Source of the DNA: an uncultured Azospirillum sp.
GTDB lineage: Bacteria; Pseudomonadota; Alphaproteobacteria; RF32; CAG-239
Length of the DNA: 64,000 nucleotides
Assembly (NCBI GenBank): GCA_947383875.1
Contig: CANDEX010000002.1
Location: 3,173 to 67,172, forward strand
Direction of reading: 5' to 3'
The position numbers and the translations under genes were made by a program. Of the stretch, positions 33,697 to 43,263 are shown piece after piece (position 1 is the first letter of the stretch; each line of letters begins with the position of its first letter). The notes below the pieces were generated by a model, which saw only the letters and a list, made by a program, of their open reading frames with translations, was not told the DNA's origin and searched no databases.

Positions 33697-36600
33697 CTAG
33701 TTTAATTTATCCAGCGATTTGGCAAGAATGTAGTATAACTTACCGACATCAGCCCCGGAGATAACAGACAGCAGGATACCGGAACGTTCATTGCGCCGCG
33801 CTTTGGAGACCAAAGCCTCAAAATCAGACAAGTAACGGGTTACCAAACTGCGGAATTCTAAGTTTTCTTCAAATTCATTGCGAATTGCCGCAATTTGATT
33901 CTTGGTCATGGCTTTTGCTAAATAGCGAACGAAGGCCGAGCTATCGCCGTTATAGTATTTTTTCCAGATTTCTTCTTCCGCTGTCGGATTGAAAATGCGG
34001 TTAATATCAACGGCTACGGTTTCCATTTTTTCAATGATGGATGCGGCATCTCTGAGGAATGTGTCTGTTTTCATTCCGAGATAGCGTTTTTCCAGTTCAT
34101 TAACTTCTCTTTCTGCTTTGCCCGCGGTTTCATTTAATATCTTCATCTGTTTGCTGTAAAGCTCACTGAATGCGGCAGTGTTTTGCAACGCTTCACTGCC
34201 TTTGCGATTAAATTCATCGGCGTTTTTATCCAAAACTGTCATGACTTCATTTACTTTATGCAGTGTATCATCGGTTGCGGCGACTAAAACACCCGATTGT
34301 TTAAGAAAAACTTCACCTGACGTGCGAATCTCATTGGAAATGCGTTCTGCATTAGCTGCTATTTCACTGATTGTGGCTCGTAGTTTGTCTCCGGAATTAG
34401 CAAAATGTTGAGCACTCATGCTGGTTGCTTCTTCCAGCTGCAGACTGAGTGCTTTCAGATTTTCACCAAGCCCTTTTACTTTATCATAAGCATTATTGGC
34501 TCTTTTAGACAGCTGCATGGAAGTATCATTCAGCACAACGTTGAAAGCATCAACTAATTCTTTGGTATCTTCGGAGATTTTAATCATTTTATCGCTCTGT
34601 TGATTAATCAAGCTGCTGATTTCAACAACACCGGTACTGGCTTCCGCCGTAATCGTGTTAAAGTCAGCGATATATTTTCTATAATCCCCCATAACGTTTT
34701 CAACTTTAGCATTAGATGACGTTACAACAGAACCGAGATCTTCTGCAGTTTGTTCCAAAGCTATATTAACTTGTTCAATGTTTTTAATTGAGACTTTGGA
34801 TGCTTTGGCAATGTCTTCACCGCTCTTGAGTAATCTGTCTCCAAGAACATCAACTTCATAAGCAATTTTGCCGGATGTCTCAAAGACTTTATCCGTATTC
34901 TCTTTGAATTTGGCATTAATTTCGTTCATTTTCAGAGCGACATCATTGGCTGCGTCTGACAGATATTTGTATTGCTGAGCCAAAGCCGCTTCACCCAATC
35001 TGGTTTGTGTGGAAACCACATTGACAACATCGGTAAGACTTTCCTGCTGATGAACAAATGTTTCACGAATGCTTTCAGCTTGAGCTCTGGTTTTGAGCAA
35101 AGAAGCTTCCATATTTTTGACATGATTATCCATCATGGCCGCTACTGTTTTGCTTTCATCAGCTAAATCGCTGTTTGCGGCTTTTAACTGACTGCAATTT
35201 TCAAGCAACACGCCGGAGGCTTGTGTTGCTTCTTCGCGCACATCTTTAACAATGCCGCCAAAACGGTCAACGTTTCCGCGGAAATCCTTGTAAATGACAT
35301 TTAATTTCTCTGCCATCTGCTGAATTATTTGTTCAACATCCTGATTTTGTCTGGTAATGGCATCGTTGATTTCACCCAAACGATCCATAGATTTGGTGGA
35401 GCTGGCGACAACAGTTTCAGCACGTTTGTTGACATCTTCTTCAAGTAAGGCCATCCGTGAGAAAACACGGTCAGCACTTTGCTCAATAACTGCGACTTGT
35501 TTCTTCAGAGAGCTGCCGATGTTGGCCGTGTTTTCGGCAATTCTGTCACAGATATCAAAGAATTCATTTTCCTGATGTTTAAACAGCAGGTTGATGGTTT
35601 CGGCTTTTTCATCCAATGCCTGAACAACGCCAGAAACATAACTGACCGTATTTTCTGCAACGGAATTAAGGACACCTGATTGGCTCTCAAAAGATGAAAC
35701 CAATTCATTATGTGTGGTGCGTGATTTATCAACGGCAAGATCAACTCTGGCAGCATGGTTTTCCAAAAGGGTTCCTATTTCCTCAGCTCTGGCGGCAAGC
35801 GTTTGAGTTAAGCTGTCAAATTTTTCGTGCTGATTATTGAGAATGTCTTCAAATTCCATAGCCTTCGTTAAGGTATTGGTTGTAGATTGTTCAAAAGTCT
35901 GCGTTTCACCGCGCAGTGTTTCATGCAAGGTATGCGTTTTATTAACCACATCTTCAGATGCTTTCAGTGCGGCTTCCATTTGCTCTTTCAAACGTTTAAT
36001 CGCTCCAGCTGCTTCAGCATCGATAATGTTAGATGCTTTAATCAATTCATCAATCTGACGTTTAAGTTCGCCTTTAATTTCCTCAATTTTGGTAACAGAA
36101 CCAGAAATATGACGCTGCTGTTGAGCCAAAGCTGTTTCAGAAATTTTGCTTTGAGTTACAACAATAGATGACGCTTCGGTCAAGTTTTCCGACTGTTTTT
36201 TCATCATGTTGCCAATTTCACCAAACTGGTTGATAGCCAAATCGGTTTGATTACGGACATTGTCCGATTGTTCGGCAATTTCAGCACCCAAAGCTCTCAG
36301 TGAATTCTGTAAATTGTCAGAAATTTGCAACAGCGTATTATGTTTGGCATCAATATCGCCGGCAACAGCAGAGGTTTGATTGACGGTTGCCGTGCCTAAA
36401 GTTCCCAATAAATCAATTTTTTCTTCAAGCAATTTGGTAACAGTGTGGATACTGCCAATTGTATTTTCAGCTAAATTATTTAGTTCCGAAACCTCGTGAC
36501 GAATGTTTTCCTCAACCATATTCATGTCGCTGGCAATAGTTTCGGAAATACCATTTAATTCGCGCACTTGAATACTGATAGTTTCTTCAATGCCGCCGGC

Positions 36601-37689
36601 ACGGGCAATAACATTATCCACTTCCATTCCGACACTTTCGCTGAACGCATTAAATTTATCGGAAACTAATTCAGCCGTTTTTTCCAGCTTATCAAGATGA
36701 CTTTGGACTTTTTGCCCTTGAACATCAAGAACTTCATCAATCCGCGCAGCTCCGTTTTCTAAATCTTTGTAAACATTTTGGCAGCTTTCAAGAGCGCGAG
36801 AAGAAATTTGTTCTAACTTCTGTCCCTGATTAGCCACCATAGCACCAACCAATTCAATATCTTTGGTTAGTTTATTGCTGCTGGTGACAACAATTTCGTT
36901 TGTACGGAGAATTTTGGCATTATTATCGTCAAAAATGTTTTGCAACAAATTTGATGATTCTTTGACATCGTTAATCACCGGCAGGAGATTAGTCAACAAG
37001 CTGCCTGCATTTCGCTGAATTTCGTTGCCGATATTAACAAACTCTCCGGTTTGTTTGTGAAATTCATTTGTTGCAGCGAGTGTTTTTTCATTGATATAAT
37101 CAAAACTGGTAATGAGAGTTTTAACTCCTTCGGTCAATTCGCCCATCGTTTTTCCGGAATAGTTATCCAAAATACCGACCAGTTTGGCAAAATCATTGAC
37201 ATGAGCTCCCAGCTCTTCCTTAATTTTGGCTGTTTGCAACGTTGCTTCTTTCGTAGCCTGCTGCAATTCCATTGTTTGCGCACGCAGAGCATCGGCCATT
37301 GCTTTAGCCGTGCCGGCACCGCCGTCTTCCGGATAAACCAATTGATTCAAATAAGCTCTGAGAAAACGGGCTTCATTTTTTAAGTTTGTTCCTCTGTCAA
37401 TATATGCCATTACCACCCAGATAATAGCCAAAGGAAGAGTGACACCGGCTAAAAAAGCACCGAATTCATCCGGCATCATCAAAAACAGATTTGACCAACC
37501 AAAAAATTGACTGATGTAGATAAGAACAATTCCAAACCAGATAATGCTAATCCAAATCATCAGGCGGTGAAGGTTATTCGCCAGCCAGTTGGGTGTTTCG
37601 TTTTCTTCGATATAACTGGTTTTGCTGTTTTCGGACATAAAATTTGGCAAAGCATTAGAATTATGCTGGTTTTTATTTTGCTCTGACAT
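33697..37689 (-). CDS. Giant membrane-anchored coiled-coil protein, TipN-like layout
   Basis: A 1330-residue protein. Two membrane helices (about residues 43-63 and 76-97) follow a 40-residue cytoplasmic start. Nearly all the rest is predicted alpha-helical coiled coil with heptad-like spacing and few aromatic residues. Two internal repeats about 380 residues apart share a 'TQ(S/T)(K/R)-x6-ALAQQ' core (about residues 515 and 895). A more globular end follows from about residue 1210, including 'EEEIWKKYYNGDSSAFVRYL'. The topology resembles Caulobacter TipN, a cell-pole landmark, and also chemoreceptor-like signalling coils, but no signalling hairpin motif is visible. First gene of a coupled run with the unknown gene and dusB. 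Confidence 0.7.
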   Translation of the reverse strand: MSEQNKNQHNSNALPNFMSENSKTSYIEENETPNWLANNLHRLMIWISIIWFGIVLIYISQFFGWSNLFLMMPDEFGAFLAGVTLPLAIIWVVMAYIDRGTNLKNEARFLRAYLNQLVYPEDGGAGTAKAMADALRAQTMELQQATKEATLQTAKIKEELGAHVNDFAKLVGILDNYSGKTMGELTEGVKTLITSFDYINEKTLAATNEFHKQTGEFVNIGNEIQRNAGSLLTNLLPVINDVKESSNLLQNIFDDNNAKILRTNEIVVTSSNKLTKDIELVGAMVANQGQKLEQISSRALESCQNVYKDLENGAARIDEVLDVQGQKVQSHLDKLEKTAELVSDKFNAFSESVGMEVDNVIARAGGIEETISIQVRELNGISETIASDMNMVEENIRHEVSELNNLAENTIGSIHTVTKLLEEKIDLLGTLGTATVNQTSAVAGDIDAKHNTLLQISDNLQNSLRALGAEIAEQSDNVRNQTDLAINQFGEIGNMMKKQSENLTEASSIVVTQSKISETALAQQQRHISGSVTKIEEIKGELKRQIDELIKASNIIDAEAAGAIKRLKEQMEAALKASEDVVNKTHTLHETLRGETQTFEQSTTNTLTKAMEFEDILNNQHEKFDSLTQTLAARAEEIGTLLENHAARVDLAVDKSRTTHNELVSSFESQSGVLNSVAENTVSYVSGVVQALDEKAETINLLFKHQENEFFDICDRIAENTANIGSSLKKQVAVIEQSADRVFSRMALLEEDVNKRAETVVASSTKSMDRLGEINDAITRQNQDVEQIIQQMAEKLNVIYKDFRGNVDRFGGIVKDVREEATQASGVLLENCSQLKAANSDLADESKTVAAMMDNHVKNMEASLLKTRAQAESIRETFVHQQESLTDVVNVVSTQTRLGEAALAQQYKYLSDAANDVALKMNEINAKFKENTDKVFETSGKIAYEVDVLGDRLLKSGEDIAKASKVSIKNIEQVNIALEQTAEDLGSVVTSSNAKVENVMGDYRKYIADFNTITAEASTGVVEISSLINQQSDKMIKISEDTKELVDAFNVVLNDTSMQLSKRANNAYDKVKGLGENLKALSLQLEEATSMSAQHFANSGDKLRATISEIAANAERISNEIRTSGEVFLKQSGVLVAATDDTLHKVNEVMTVLDKNADEFNRKGSEALQNTAAFSELYSKQMKILNETAGKAEREVNELEKRYLGMKTDTFLRDAASIIEKMETVAVDINRIFNPTAEEEIWKKYYNGDSSAFVRYLAKAMTKNQIAAIRNEFEENLEFRSLVTRYLSDFEALVSKARRNERSGILLSVISGADVGKLYYILAKSLDKLN

Positions 37690-37784
37690 TTCGGCTTCCC
37701 CGGGTGAATCTAATAATGTTTATAAACTGGGGCAATTATAACAATTTTTTTCAATTTGAAAACCTTAAACCATCACTTAAACAC

Positions 37785-37793
37785 TTATCCACA
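37785..37793 (+). promoter_or_regulatory. Perfect DnaA-box sequence
   Basis: TTATCCACA matches the consensus DnaA box exactly, in the AT-rich gap upstream of the giant coiled-coil gene. It is a single box here, so it is not an origin by itself; a regulatory or chance occurrence is possible. Confidence 0.35.
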
Positions 37794-37806
37794 GGATGAT
37801 TAAATA

Positions 37807-37986
37807 TCAGGATTGCTCCATCTTTCGCAAGAGATAACGCAGCTTGTTTAAGGCTTGAAATTTCATTTCGTCTTCAGAGAGAGAAGACGGGACGACAACC
37901 GTCGCCTCAACTCGGGTTTCCGGTTCGAGGGCGGTTACTTTAACGTAGTTTCCCTGACGAATGAACTCAAACAGAATTTCAGACAT
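37807..37986 (-). CDS. DUF6898-type small alphaproteobacterial protein
   Basis: A 59-residue protein, 'MSEILFEFIRQGNYVKVTAL' followed by 'EPETRVEATVVVPSSLSED' and a helical end 'LNKLRYLLRKME'. The 'FIRQGNYVKVTA-x-(E/D)-P-x-T' signature is that of a small family I know from alphaproteobacteria, annotated as DUF6898, with no known role. It starts 4 bases after the parC stop, so it is read from the parC transcript. The ribosome site is weak, consistent with coupling. Confidence 0.78.
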   Translation of the reverse strand: MSEILFEFIRQGNYVKVTALEPETRVEATVVVPSSLSEDEMKFQALNKLRYLLRKMEQS

Positions 37987-37990
37987 AGGT

Positions 37991-40219
37991 TTATTTGAAA
38001 AACTTATTCGTTTTCAAAAAGCCGAAAGGCACCAATTTACCCACCTGCCCTCGATGTCCCAGCCAGGAGAGCAATTCTGTTTCGGTTTTAGTACAGCTGT
38101 TTTTTTCAAAGGTGAAACCATCGGCTTCATTGAAAATCTGCATATCGGACAAGCCGCCGTCTTTATACTTTTGTAAGGTTACACCGCGACCGCGAGCCAT
38201 GGTCGGAATTTCTTCAATTTTGAAAATCAACAGTTTGCGATTATCGCCAACAACCGCCACCATATCACCGGTAACTTTGCGGCAGAACATTGCCGTTTCG
38301 CCCTCTGCCAGGTTCATTATTTTACGACCATTGCGGGTTTGTGCAATCAAATGATTTTCATCAACGACAAAACCTTTGCCTGAATTTGAGGCGATAACAT
38401 AAGATGCTTTGGGTTCAAAAACAAACATTTCACAAATATTGTCATTAATTCCCAAGTCAACCATTAAGCGCAGAGGCTGACCAAATCCGCGACCGCTCGG
38501 AATTTCATTTCCGGAGATGTTGAAAAACTTACCCGATGTATCAAAGAGGATGATTTTATCTGTTGTTTGAGCATGAATGGCACATTGTAAGGCATCATCA
38601 TCTTTAAACTTGAAGTCATCATTCAGATTTGTATGTCCTTTGATACAACGTATCCATCCTTTTTGAGAAAGAATAACCGTAATAGGTTCTTTTTCCACTA
38701 AGATTTCAACAGGAACTTCTATTTCTTCGGAAACTTCGCTAAATTCGGTGCGGCGTTTACCCAGAGCTGTTTTCTTGCCAAATTTTTCACGGATGGATTT
38801 TATTTCCTCCGCCAAAGCATTCCAGCGTTTGCTTTCATCAGACAGCAGAGCTTCCAGCTCGCTTTTTTCAGCTTCCAAGTCATCATATTCACGCTTAATC
38901 TCAACCTCTTCAAGTTTACGAAGACTGCGCAACTTCATGTTAAGGATAGCTTCTGCCTGATTTTCAGTCAGATTAAATTTTGTCATCATGACTTTTTTAG
39001 CGTCATCTTCTTCCCGGATGATGCGGATAATTTCATCCAGATTAAGATATGCAATCAGATAGCCGGCCAAGATTTCTAAACGGGCATTAATTTTATCCAG
39101 ACGGAATTTAGCTCGCCGCTGCAAAACGATATGGCGGTGATTTAAAAATTCGCGCAGGACTTCTTTAATCGTCATTACCCGAGGAACACCATCAGAATCC
39201 AATACATTCATGTTCATACTGAAACGAGTTTCCAGTTCAGTTTGCTTAAACAGGTGTTCCATCAGCAAATTGGCATCAACCGTGCGGCTTTTAGGCTCTA
39301 AGACAATACGAACATCATGTGTGGATTCATCGCGGACATCACTCAACATTGGCAGTTTTTTATCATTCAACAGCTGAGCGATTTTTTCAATTAATTTAGA
39401 TTTTACAACTTGATAAGGGATTTCCTTAACAACAATCTGATATTGTCCTTTGCCTAAATCTTCCGTTTCCCATTTGGCGCGGATGCGGAAAAAACCGCGC
39501 CCTTGCGTATAATTAGTCAGGATAGTATTGAAGCTGTCGATAATAACGCCTCCGGTTGGGAAATCCGGTCCTTTAATACGGCGAACCAACGGTTCAATTT
39601 CACATTCCGGCTTTTCAATCAGATAAAGCAAAGCATCACAAACTTCACTCAAGTTGTGTGGCGGAATATTGGTTGCCATACCGACCGCAATACCGGCAGA
39701 ACCGTTACACAACAGATTGGGAACCATGGAAGGCATAACAATCGGTTCAGACTCTTCTCCGTCATAAGTTTCTCGGAAGTCAACGGCATTATCATTCAGC
39801 CCTTCCATCAAAGCCATAGCAAATTCTGTTAATCTGGCTTCGGTATAACGCATAGCAGCGGCACCGTCTCCGTCAATATTACCAAAGTTTCCTTGGCCAT
39901 CAACCAGAGGATAACGCACGGAAAAATCCTGAGCCAGACGTACCATTGCGCCATAGACAGCACTGTCACCATGCGGGTGATATTTACCAATCACATCACC
40001 AACCACACGGGCGCATTTCTTAAAGCCGGATTTAGGGTCCAGATGCAGTTGCCGCATGGCGTACATTAAACGGCGGTGCACAGGTTTCAAACCGTCTCGG
40101 ACATCAGGAAGCGAACGCGAAACGATTGTAGACATCGCATAAGACAGATAGCGGCTGCTGAGTTCCTCCGCAAGGTGAACATCTTTAATTCTTTCTTCGT
40201 CAGCGGTATTATCCTGCAT
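37991..40219 (-). CDS. parC: DNA topoisomerase IV subunit A
   Basis: A 742-residue type II topoisomerase subunit that, with ParE, unlinks daughter chromosomes. '[21 protein letters not shown]' starts the breakage domain, the quinolone-region segment is '[20 protein letters not shown]', and the active-site Tyr lies in '[10 protein letters not shown]' (about residue 125). A coiled-coil gate ('[21 protein letters not shown]') and a shortened C-terminal beta-propeller follow. Absence of a GyrA-box motif and its place beside recO favour ParC over GyrA. Operon recO-parC-DUF6898 gene, with gaps of 12 and 4 bases. Confidence 0.92.
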   Translation of the reverse strand: MQDNTADEERIKDVHLAEELSSRYLSYAMSTIVSRSLPDVRDGLKPVHRRLMYAMRQLHLDPKSGFKKCARVVGDVIGKYHPHGDSAVYGAMVRLAQDFSVRYPLVDGQGNFGNIDGDGAAAMRYTEARLTEFAMALMEGLNDNAVDFRETYDGEESEPIVMPSMVPNLLCNGSAGIAVGMATNIPPHNLSEVCDALLYLIEKPECEIEPLVRRIKGPDFPTGGVIIDSFNTILTNYTQGRGFFRIRAKWETEDLGKGQYQIVVKEIPYQVVKSKLIEKIAQLLNDKKLPMLSDVRDESTHDVRIVLEPKSRTVDANLLMEHLFKQTELETRFSMNMNVLDSDGVPRVMTIKEVLREFLNHRHIVLQRRAKFRLDKINARLEILAGYLIAYLNLDEIIRIIREEDDAKKVMMTKFNLTENQAEAILNMKLRSLRKLEEVEIKREYDDLEAEKSELEALLSDESKRWNALAEEIKSIREKFGKKTALGKRRTEFSEVSEEIEVPVEILVEKEPITVILSQKGWIRCIKGHTNLNDDFKFKDDDALQCAIHAQTTDKIILFDTSGKFFNISGNEIPSGRGFGQPLRLMVDLGINDNICEMFVFEPKASYVIASNSGKGFVVDENHLIAQTRNGRKIMNLAEGETAMFCRKVTGDMVAVVGDNRKLLIFKIEEIPTMARGRGVTLQKYKDGGLSDMQIFNEADGFTFEKNSCTKTETELLSWLGHRGQVGKLVPFGFLKTNKFFK

Positions 40220-40231
40220 TATTTCATCTTT

Positions 40232-40957
40232 CTAAAAGCTGGTCAGACCCAAATTTGAGAGCAAATTAGCACGGTTTTCAGGGAATTTCAAGCCGTGAGT
40301 TTGAAAAAAGTTTTTATGTAGAAAAAAACCTGTCAGGCGCAGCAAGTCGGTTATTTCTGCTTTTGTCGGATTGTTATTTTGATGAATAATAAAATTCGGG
40401 TATGCAAATAAACGATTTTTATAAGGTTCTCCGGCTTCTGCACAAACAGCTTTCCCGCTTTTGGGTGAAACATAGCGCAAATTTTCAGTTGTTCCGGTAG
40501 CGGAGCATTCCGTTAAATCCAACCCCACACCCAGATATTCCAGCAAGTAAAATTCAAAGTAACAATAGCGCGCTAGCCAATTATCTTCATTTATTAGGTT
40601 AAAAAAATCACCAATATAACGATAAAACCGTTCGAGATTATCCCCTTCAGGAAGCGTTTCATGGCAAAGAGTACAAAGAGCTGATAAAGCAGCCAACTTC
40701 TGACTGTTGCTCATAAAATTAACGGCAGCCGGCGTCAGAAGTTCTATTCTCAGGCTCCACATATTCTCTTCCAGACGAGTATATGCATCTATCAAAACCT
40801 GATTACCTAACTGATAAACCGCCAGATTTTTTTTAGTTAAGCAATTTTTGGCATAACCAACCAATTTACCGTGTCGTTTGGTCAGCACGGTAAGAATTAA
40901 AGACTTCTCCCCGTGCCGCCTGAGATTAATTATATACCCTTCATCCTGAAACTGCAT
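40232..40957 (-). CDS. recO: DNA repair protein RecO
   Basis: A 241-residue mediator that loads RecA in the RecFOR pathway. The N-terminal OB-fold reads 'MQFQDEGYIINLRRHGEKSL' with 'GKLVGYAKN'; the helical part has 'LAALSALCTLCHETLPEG' and 'FEFYLLEYLGVGLDLTECS'. Only one or two of the zinc cysteines of some RecO proteins are visible. It lies 6 bases after kdsA and 12 bases before parC. Confidence 0.93.
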   Translation of the reverse strand: MQFQDEGYIINLRRHGEKSLILTVLTKRHGKLVGYAKNCLTKKNLAVYQLGNQVLIDAYTRLEENMWSLRIELLTPAAVNFMSNSQKLAALSALCTLCHETLPEGDNLERFYRYIGDFFNLINEDNWLARYCYFEFYLLEYLGVGLDLTECSATGTTENLRYVSPKSGKAVCAEAGEPYKNRLFAYPNFIIHQNNNPTKAEITDLLRLTGFFLHKNFFQTHGLKFPENRANLLSNLGLTSF

Positions 40958-40963
40958 AGCAGA

Positions 40964-41806
40964 TTAATAATCATTGATACGAGATTTGGTCACTTTATCA
41001 TAAGCCATCAAATCAGACAGAACTTTTTCCATATCATGCAGCGGAATCATGTTCGGGCCGTCACTAGGAGATTTTGACGGATCTTCGTGGGTTTCAATGA
41101 AAACAGCAGCAATACCGACCGCCACAGCCGCACGCGCCAGAACCGGGGCAAACTCACCCTGCCCGCCGGAGCTTCCGCCTAATCCTCCCGGCTGTTGAAC
41201 TGAATGGGTCGCATCAAAGATAACCGGACACCCCGTATCTTTTGCCATTTGCGGCAATCCGCGCATATCTGTAATCAATGTATTATATCCGAAGCTTGTG
41301 CCTCGCTCGGTAATACAAACATTGTTATTACCGGAATCTATTGATTTTTTGACAATGTTTTTCATATCCCACGGTGCTAAAAACTGACCTTTTTTGATAT
41401 TAACTACCTTGCCGGTTTTAGCCGCAGCGACAACCAAATCCGTCTGCCGACAAAGGAATGCCGGAATTTGCAACATATCTACATGAGGAGCAACAATTTC
41501 ACATTGTTCCCGTTCATGAATATCTGTCACAATCGGGCAGCCATAGAGTTTCTTTATCTCATCAAATGTACGCAATCCCTCATCTATTCCCACACCGCGG
41601 GCTCCGTTGATAGAGGTTCGGTTTGCTTTATCAAACGAGGCTTTAAAGATATAATTAATACCCAACTTTTTCGTCAGTTCAATCAGCTTTCCGGCTAATT
41701 CAACAGCATGAGCACGGCTTTGAATTTGGCAAGGGCCGGCAATAAGAGCTAAAGGTAATTTATTACCGATTTCAAAATGGCCGATTTTAATTTTGTGTTG
41801 TTCCAT
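40964..41806 (-). CDS. kdsA: 3-deoxy-D-manno-octulosonate 8-phosphate synthase
   Basis: Condenses arabinose 5-phosphate with phosphoenolpyruvate to make KDO-8-phosphate for LPS. The roughly 280-residue barrel shows 'LIAGPCQIQSRAHAVELA', 'FKASFDKANRTSINGARG', 'PIVTDIHE', 'VNIKKGQFLAPWDM', 'VIFDATHSVQQPGG' and 'IETHEDPSKSPSDGPNM'. Position 11 of the barrel start ('GPCQ') is Cys, as in the metal-dependent class. ATG 41806 is preferred to 41812 because GAAGGA is then 8 bases away. Its presence shows the organism makes KDO-containing LPS. Confidence 0.95.
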   Translation of the reverse strand: MEQHKIKIGHFEIGNKLPLALIAGPCQIQSRAHAVELAGKLIELTKKLGINYIFKASFDKANRTSINGARGVGIDEGLRTFDEIKKLYGCPIVTDIHEREQCEIVAPHVDMLQIPAFLCRQTDLVVAAAKTGKVVNIKKGQFLAPWDMKNIVKKSIDSGNNNVCITERGTSFGYNTLITDMRGLPQMAKDTGCPVIFDATHSVQQPGGLGGSSGGQGEFAPVLARAAVAVGIAAVFIETHEDPSKSPSDGPNMIPLHDMEKVLSDLMAYDKVTKSRINDY

Positions 41807-42009
41807 TATCATTTCCTTCGAAAATTTATATATATTTACTCATAGCATATTTTCCGAATTAGGCAACAGTCTCAACATTTGATGTGTACTGTTTGATAAA
41901 GAACACATCTTAACCGAAAATGTCGTTTTCCATTCTTTGGGGAGAATGATGCATATAAAATCTTGTGCATGAGGGTTACAGTGGTGACATATTAAGCGGC
42001 ATATAATAA

Positions 42010-42039
42010 ACCCCCGGAGAATAAATCTTCGGGGGTTCT
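42010..42039. terminator. Hairpin after the unknown gene between pyrG and kdsA
   Basis: AACCCCCGG-AGA arms pair with TCT-TCGGGGGTT-type sequence across an AT-rich loop. It follows the minus-strand gene ending at 42042. The T run is better on the plus strand, so termination strength on the minus strand is uncertain. Confidence 0.6.
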
Positions 42040-42041
42040 TT

Positions 42042-43160
42042 TTAGCGATACAACATAAATTCACTCAGGAAAATCTGACGACAGAAACTGTTCAGGCGGA
42101 TTTTGTAATTCCACCAATAAAATTTCAAATTCCAGTCTTTGAAACTACGCGGCTCAAACAGTTTATTGAACTTTAAGCGGGTACTTTCCGGACGCCATGT
42201 CATGAATTCTTTTACTTCCTGACAGAAGTATTGGCGGCCTATCGGACCTAAAAAATTCCAATATTCCTCAAAGGTCAACGCATAGATATCAAAAGTCAAT
42301 TCCGGGGCAACCAACACTTTACAGAGATAGGTTTTCAACTGCGGAATAAATACTATTGTCGGTTTTTCACCGATAATATTTAAAACCAGCTGATGTTCCA
42401 CAGACGGAATAACTTCTATTTCCACATTTTTGACAGACATCCGGCGCAACAATGTGGTGAACTTTTTGAAAATGTTTTCTGCATATTCAAGAGAAGTCCA
42501 GCGTCGCAAGTCATCAACATAGATAATCTGCGGGGTTTGCTCATGTTCTTGTTTGATGAAGTGCCAAGCATGGATTAAATCCTGCCAACTTTCATACCCG
42601 GAGGCATAAACGACACAGTAATCCGCCTTTGAATATATTTTGCGGTCATAAGGCGCAAAACTGCTCAAGACCTGAACCGAGAGATTCAGGCATGCGGCCA
42701 CATCTATCAACGCATATGGTTTGCAATAACGAAAAGCGTCAACATCAAGAAACAATGTCGGCAAATGTGTTTTACCATATTTTTGTACGGCATTATCATG
42801 CATTCGCAACAAGGCGGCAGCTTCTTTAGTTCTGCAAAGCAACAGTTTTTCTTTACCATCCGCTTGACCTGTCAGGCCGCTTATCTCATGGTAGACACCT
42901 TCCATATAGTCATCGGAGAAAGAATACTCATAGAACAAGGGCTGTATTTTGATTAATGCCACTGATGTTTCCGGGTATTTTTTCTCTATTTGCTCCTGAA
43001 GATGTGTCGCCGTTTCAATAACCCAGACCGGTGCGTCTTTGGGAATGTAAATGACACTGATGTTTTTCAGCCCTTCAAGGGTGAAGCAATTGGAAATTCT
43101 CTTGGAATCTTCCTCGTAAATTTCTTTTGCGACAATGCGCAAAACTTCGTTCTGACTCAT
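42042..43160 (-). CDS. Protein of unknown function between pyrG and kdsA
   Basis: A 372-residue soluble protein that I do not recognise. It has a mixed alpha/beta pattern with several hydrophobic strand-like segments ('NISVIYIPKDAPVWVIET', 'TLFLDVDAFRYC', 'ALIDVAACLNLSVQVLSS', 'ADYCVVYASGYESWQDLI', 'TPQIIYVDDLRRW', 'KPTIVFIPQL'), suggesting a Rossmann-like or glycosyltransferase-B-like fold. The C-terminal 50 residues are rich in Trp, Phe and Lys. No ribosome site is visible ahead of the ATG. It is flanked by its own terminator-like hairpin and breaks the usual pyrG-kdsA adjacency. Confidence 0.65.
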   Translation of the reverse strand: MSQNEVLRIVAKEIYEEDSKRISNCFTLEGLKNISVIYIPKDAPVWVIETATHLQEQIEKKYPETSVALIKIQPLFYEYSFSDDYMEGVYHEISGLTGQADGKEKLLLCRTKEAAALLRMHDNAVQKYGKTHLPTLFLDVDAFRYCKPYALIDVAACLNLSVQVLSSFAPYDRKIYSKADYCVVYASGYESWQDLIHAWHFIKQEHEQTPQIIYVDDLRRWTSLEYAENIFKKFTTLLRRMSVKNVEIEVIPSVEHQLVLNIIGEKPTIVFIPQLKTYLCKVLVAPELTFDIYALTFEEYWNFLGPIGRQYFCQEVKEFMTWRPESTRLKFNKLFEPRSFKDWNLKFYWWNYKIRLNSFCRQIFLSEFMLYR

Positions 43161-43263
43161 AATAATTTTATAAATTTAGCGATTAATAATTAATTTATCG
43201 GCTGATATGTAGCATAATCAGCCGATAAAGACAAGATGTTTTTTAGGTTGCAAAAGTGTTTTA

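Noticed and set aside
33697..37689. Methyl-accepting chemotaxis protein
   Set aside because: The coiled coil is MCP-like in composition, but the conserved signalling hairpin tip is not visible and the length is far too great.
37785..37793. Replication origin
   Set aside because: Only one consensus DnaA box and no dnaA, gidA or box cluster nearby.
37991..40219. DNA gyrase subunit A instead of ParC
   Set aside because: The length of 742, lack of a recognisable GyrA box and position beside recO favour ParC.
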